Shown here piece by piece: positions 63,386 through 64,000 of a stretch of DNA of 64,000 nt; position 1 is the first letter of the stretch; each line of letters starts with the position of its first letter. Under the pieces are notes generated by a model. That model did no database searches, had not been told where the DNA came from, and saw nothing but the letters and a program-made list of their open reading frames with translations. Origin of the DNA: Corynebacterium pseudogenitalium (GTDB taxonomy: Bacteria; Actinomycetota; Actinomycetes; Mycobacteriales; Mycobacteriaceae); the NCBI RefSeq assembly GCF_024453815.1, contig NZ_CP072934.1, forward strand, positions 496,001 through 560,000, written 5' to 3'. The position numbers and the translations under genes were made by a program.

Positions 63386-64000
63386 ATGAATGCTGAAGAA
63401 CTGAGCAGGCTCCAGCGGGGCGTCGAAAAGTATTGGCCGGTGGTGCGCTGGGTGGAAACCACCGGGTCGACGAACGACGATCTGTTGCGTGAAGGCGAGC
63501 CGGGCACCGTGCTCATCGCGGGGGAGCAGACGGCGTCGCGCGGGCGACTTGGCCGCAAGTGGGTCAGCCCGAAGGGTGCGCAACTGGCGATGAGCATGGT
63601 GCTGCGCATCGACGACAACCCGCCACCGTTCGGGCTGCTGTCGATCGCGCCCGGCGTCGCGGTGACCGACGTCGTGCCGCAGGCCCAGCTCAAATGGCCG
63701 AACGACGTGCAGATCGGCGGGAAGAAGCTCGCCGGGATTCTCTCCGGACTGGCGGACGGGCGCGTAGTGGTCGGCATCGGCATCAACCTCAACTTCGAGC
63801 CCGAGCAGCTGCCCATCCCCACCGCAACGGCGCTGAATCTCGAGGGGATCGACGTCGACTTCGTGGACTTCACCACGCAGGTGCTGTGCGCGATGGGTGA
63901 ACGTTTCGCGCAGTGGCAGCAGCGCGACCCGCAGCTGCTGGCCGACTACCGCAAAGTGTGCAGCACGATCGGGCAGCACGTGCGCATTGAGCTGCATGAC
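63386..64000 (+). CDS. birA: Biotin--[acetyl-CoA carboxylase] ligase BirA, 3' end cut by the window edge
   Basis: 205 codons are visible. Catalytic-domain motifs are TTGSTNDDLL, EQTASRGRLGRKWVSP (the GRGRxG biotinyl-AMP loop) and LKWPNDVQIGGKKLAGIL with the conserved KWPNDV. No N-terminal helix-turn-helix is present, so it is a ligase without a repressor role (group I). It serves pyc and accBC in this window. AGGTCA precedes the ATG. Confidence 0.93.
   Translation, partial: MNAEELSRLQRGVEKYWPVVRWVETTGSTNDDLLREGEPGTVLIAGEQTASRGRLGRKWVSPKGAQLAMSMVLRIDDNPPPFGLLSIAPGVAVTDVVPQAQLKWPNDVQIGGKKLAGILSGLADGRVVVGIGINLNFEPEQLPIPTATALNLEGIDVDFVDFTTQVLCAMGERFAQWQQRDPQLLADYRKVCSTIGQHVRIELHD

Overview
The window is a piece of a Corynebacterium chromosome (high GC, about 60%). 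The evidence is the gene order, which follows C. glutamicum closely from about 13 kb to the right edge: metI-metN-metQ / dnaE2 / folD-DUF3017 / metX-metY / icd / xthA / trpS / yhjD-like / upp / lpdA-like / prpR-prpDBC / pyc / accBC / sseA / maf / accE-accD / birA. Other corynebacterial traits are the monomeric isocitrate dehydrogenase, the fused biotin carboxylase/BCCP, the small AccE subunit, and operators that match the published corynebacterial McbR and LexA consensus sequences. It is not C. glutamicum itself: the left 8 kb and several islets do not belong to that order as I know it. Identifications rest on reading motifs and on recalled families; no database search was run.

Layout. 1-8.1 kb: an accessory cluster with a divergent FAD/NAD(P)-binding protein (cut by the left edge), a dipeptide-type ABC importer (lipoprotein, two permeases, one double ATPase) and a fused CMD/alkylhydroperoxidase protein. 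Its divergent promoter region holds two McbR-type operators. 8.1-10.9 kb: a small membrane protein and the SOS mutagenesis pair imuA'-imuB behind a near-perfect LexA box. 10.9-16 kb: an AMIN-like lipoprotein, a sucrase/ferredoxin-like Fe-S protein, a HAD phosphatase and the methionine importer metQNI with its own McbR site. 16-22 kb: dnaE2, two PH-domain membrane proteins and a trypsin-like lipoprotein. 22-26.3 kb: trmL, folD, a DUF3017 protein, metX and metY. 26.5-27.7 kb: an AbiEi-like/Vsr-like protein and a 30-bp-stem inverted repeat. 27.7-35.2 kb: icd, xthA, a TRIC-type channel, trpS, a YhjD/BrkB protein and a D,D-carboxypeptidase. 35.2-44 kb: a VIT-family transporter, a second TRIC protein, an internally duplicated unknown protein, an NlpC/P60 hydrolase with a small ESX-like partner, upp, a small XRE regulator, an M20 amidohydrolase and an LpdA-type flavoprotein. 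43.4-48.6 kb: the methylcitrate cycle (prpR, prpDBC). 48.8-56 kb: pyc, two paralogous GNAT genes around a trypsin-like protease, and accBC. 56-58 kb: a lipoprotein and a decayed islet. 57.8-64 kb: sseA, a Cj0069-family protein, DUF3151, maf, accE, an unusual accD, a DoxX-like protein and birA (cut by the right edge).

How the genes fit together. Sulfur and methionine supply form one theme: metQNI uptake, metX/metY synthesis and probably the left ABC/peroxidase cluster share McbR-type boxes. Carbon entry forms another: propionate through prpDBC and anaplerosis through pyc. Biotin enzymes cluster with their ligase (pyc, accBC, accE, accD, birA). The translesion mutasome is split, with imuA'-imuB about 5 kb from dnaE2. 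No rRNA, tRNA, CRISPR array or intact insertion sequence was seen.
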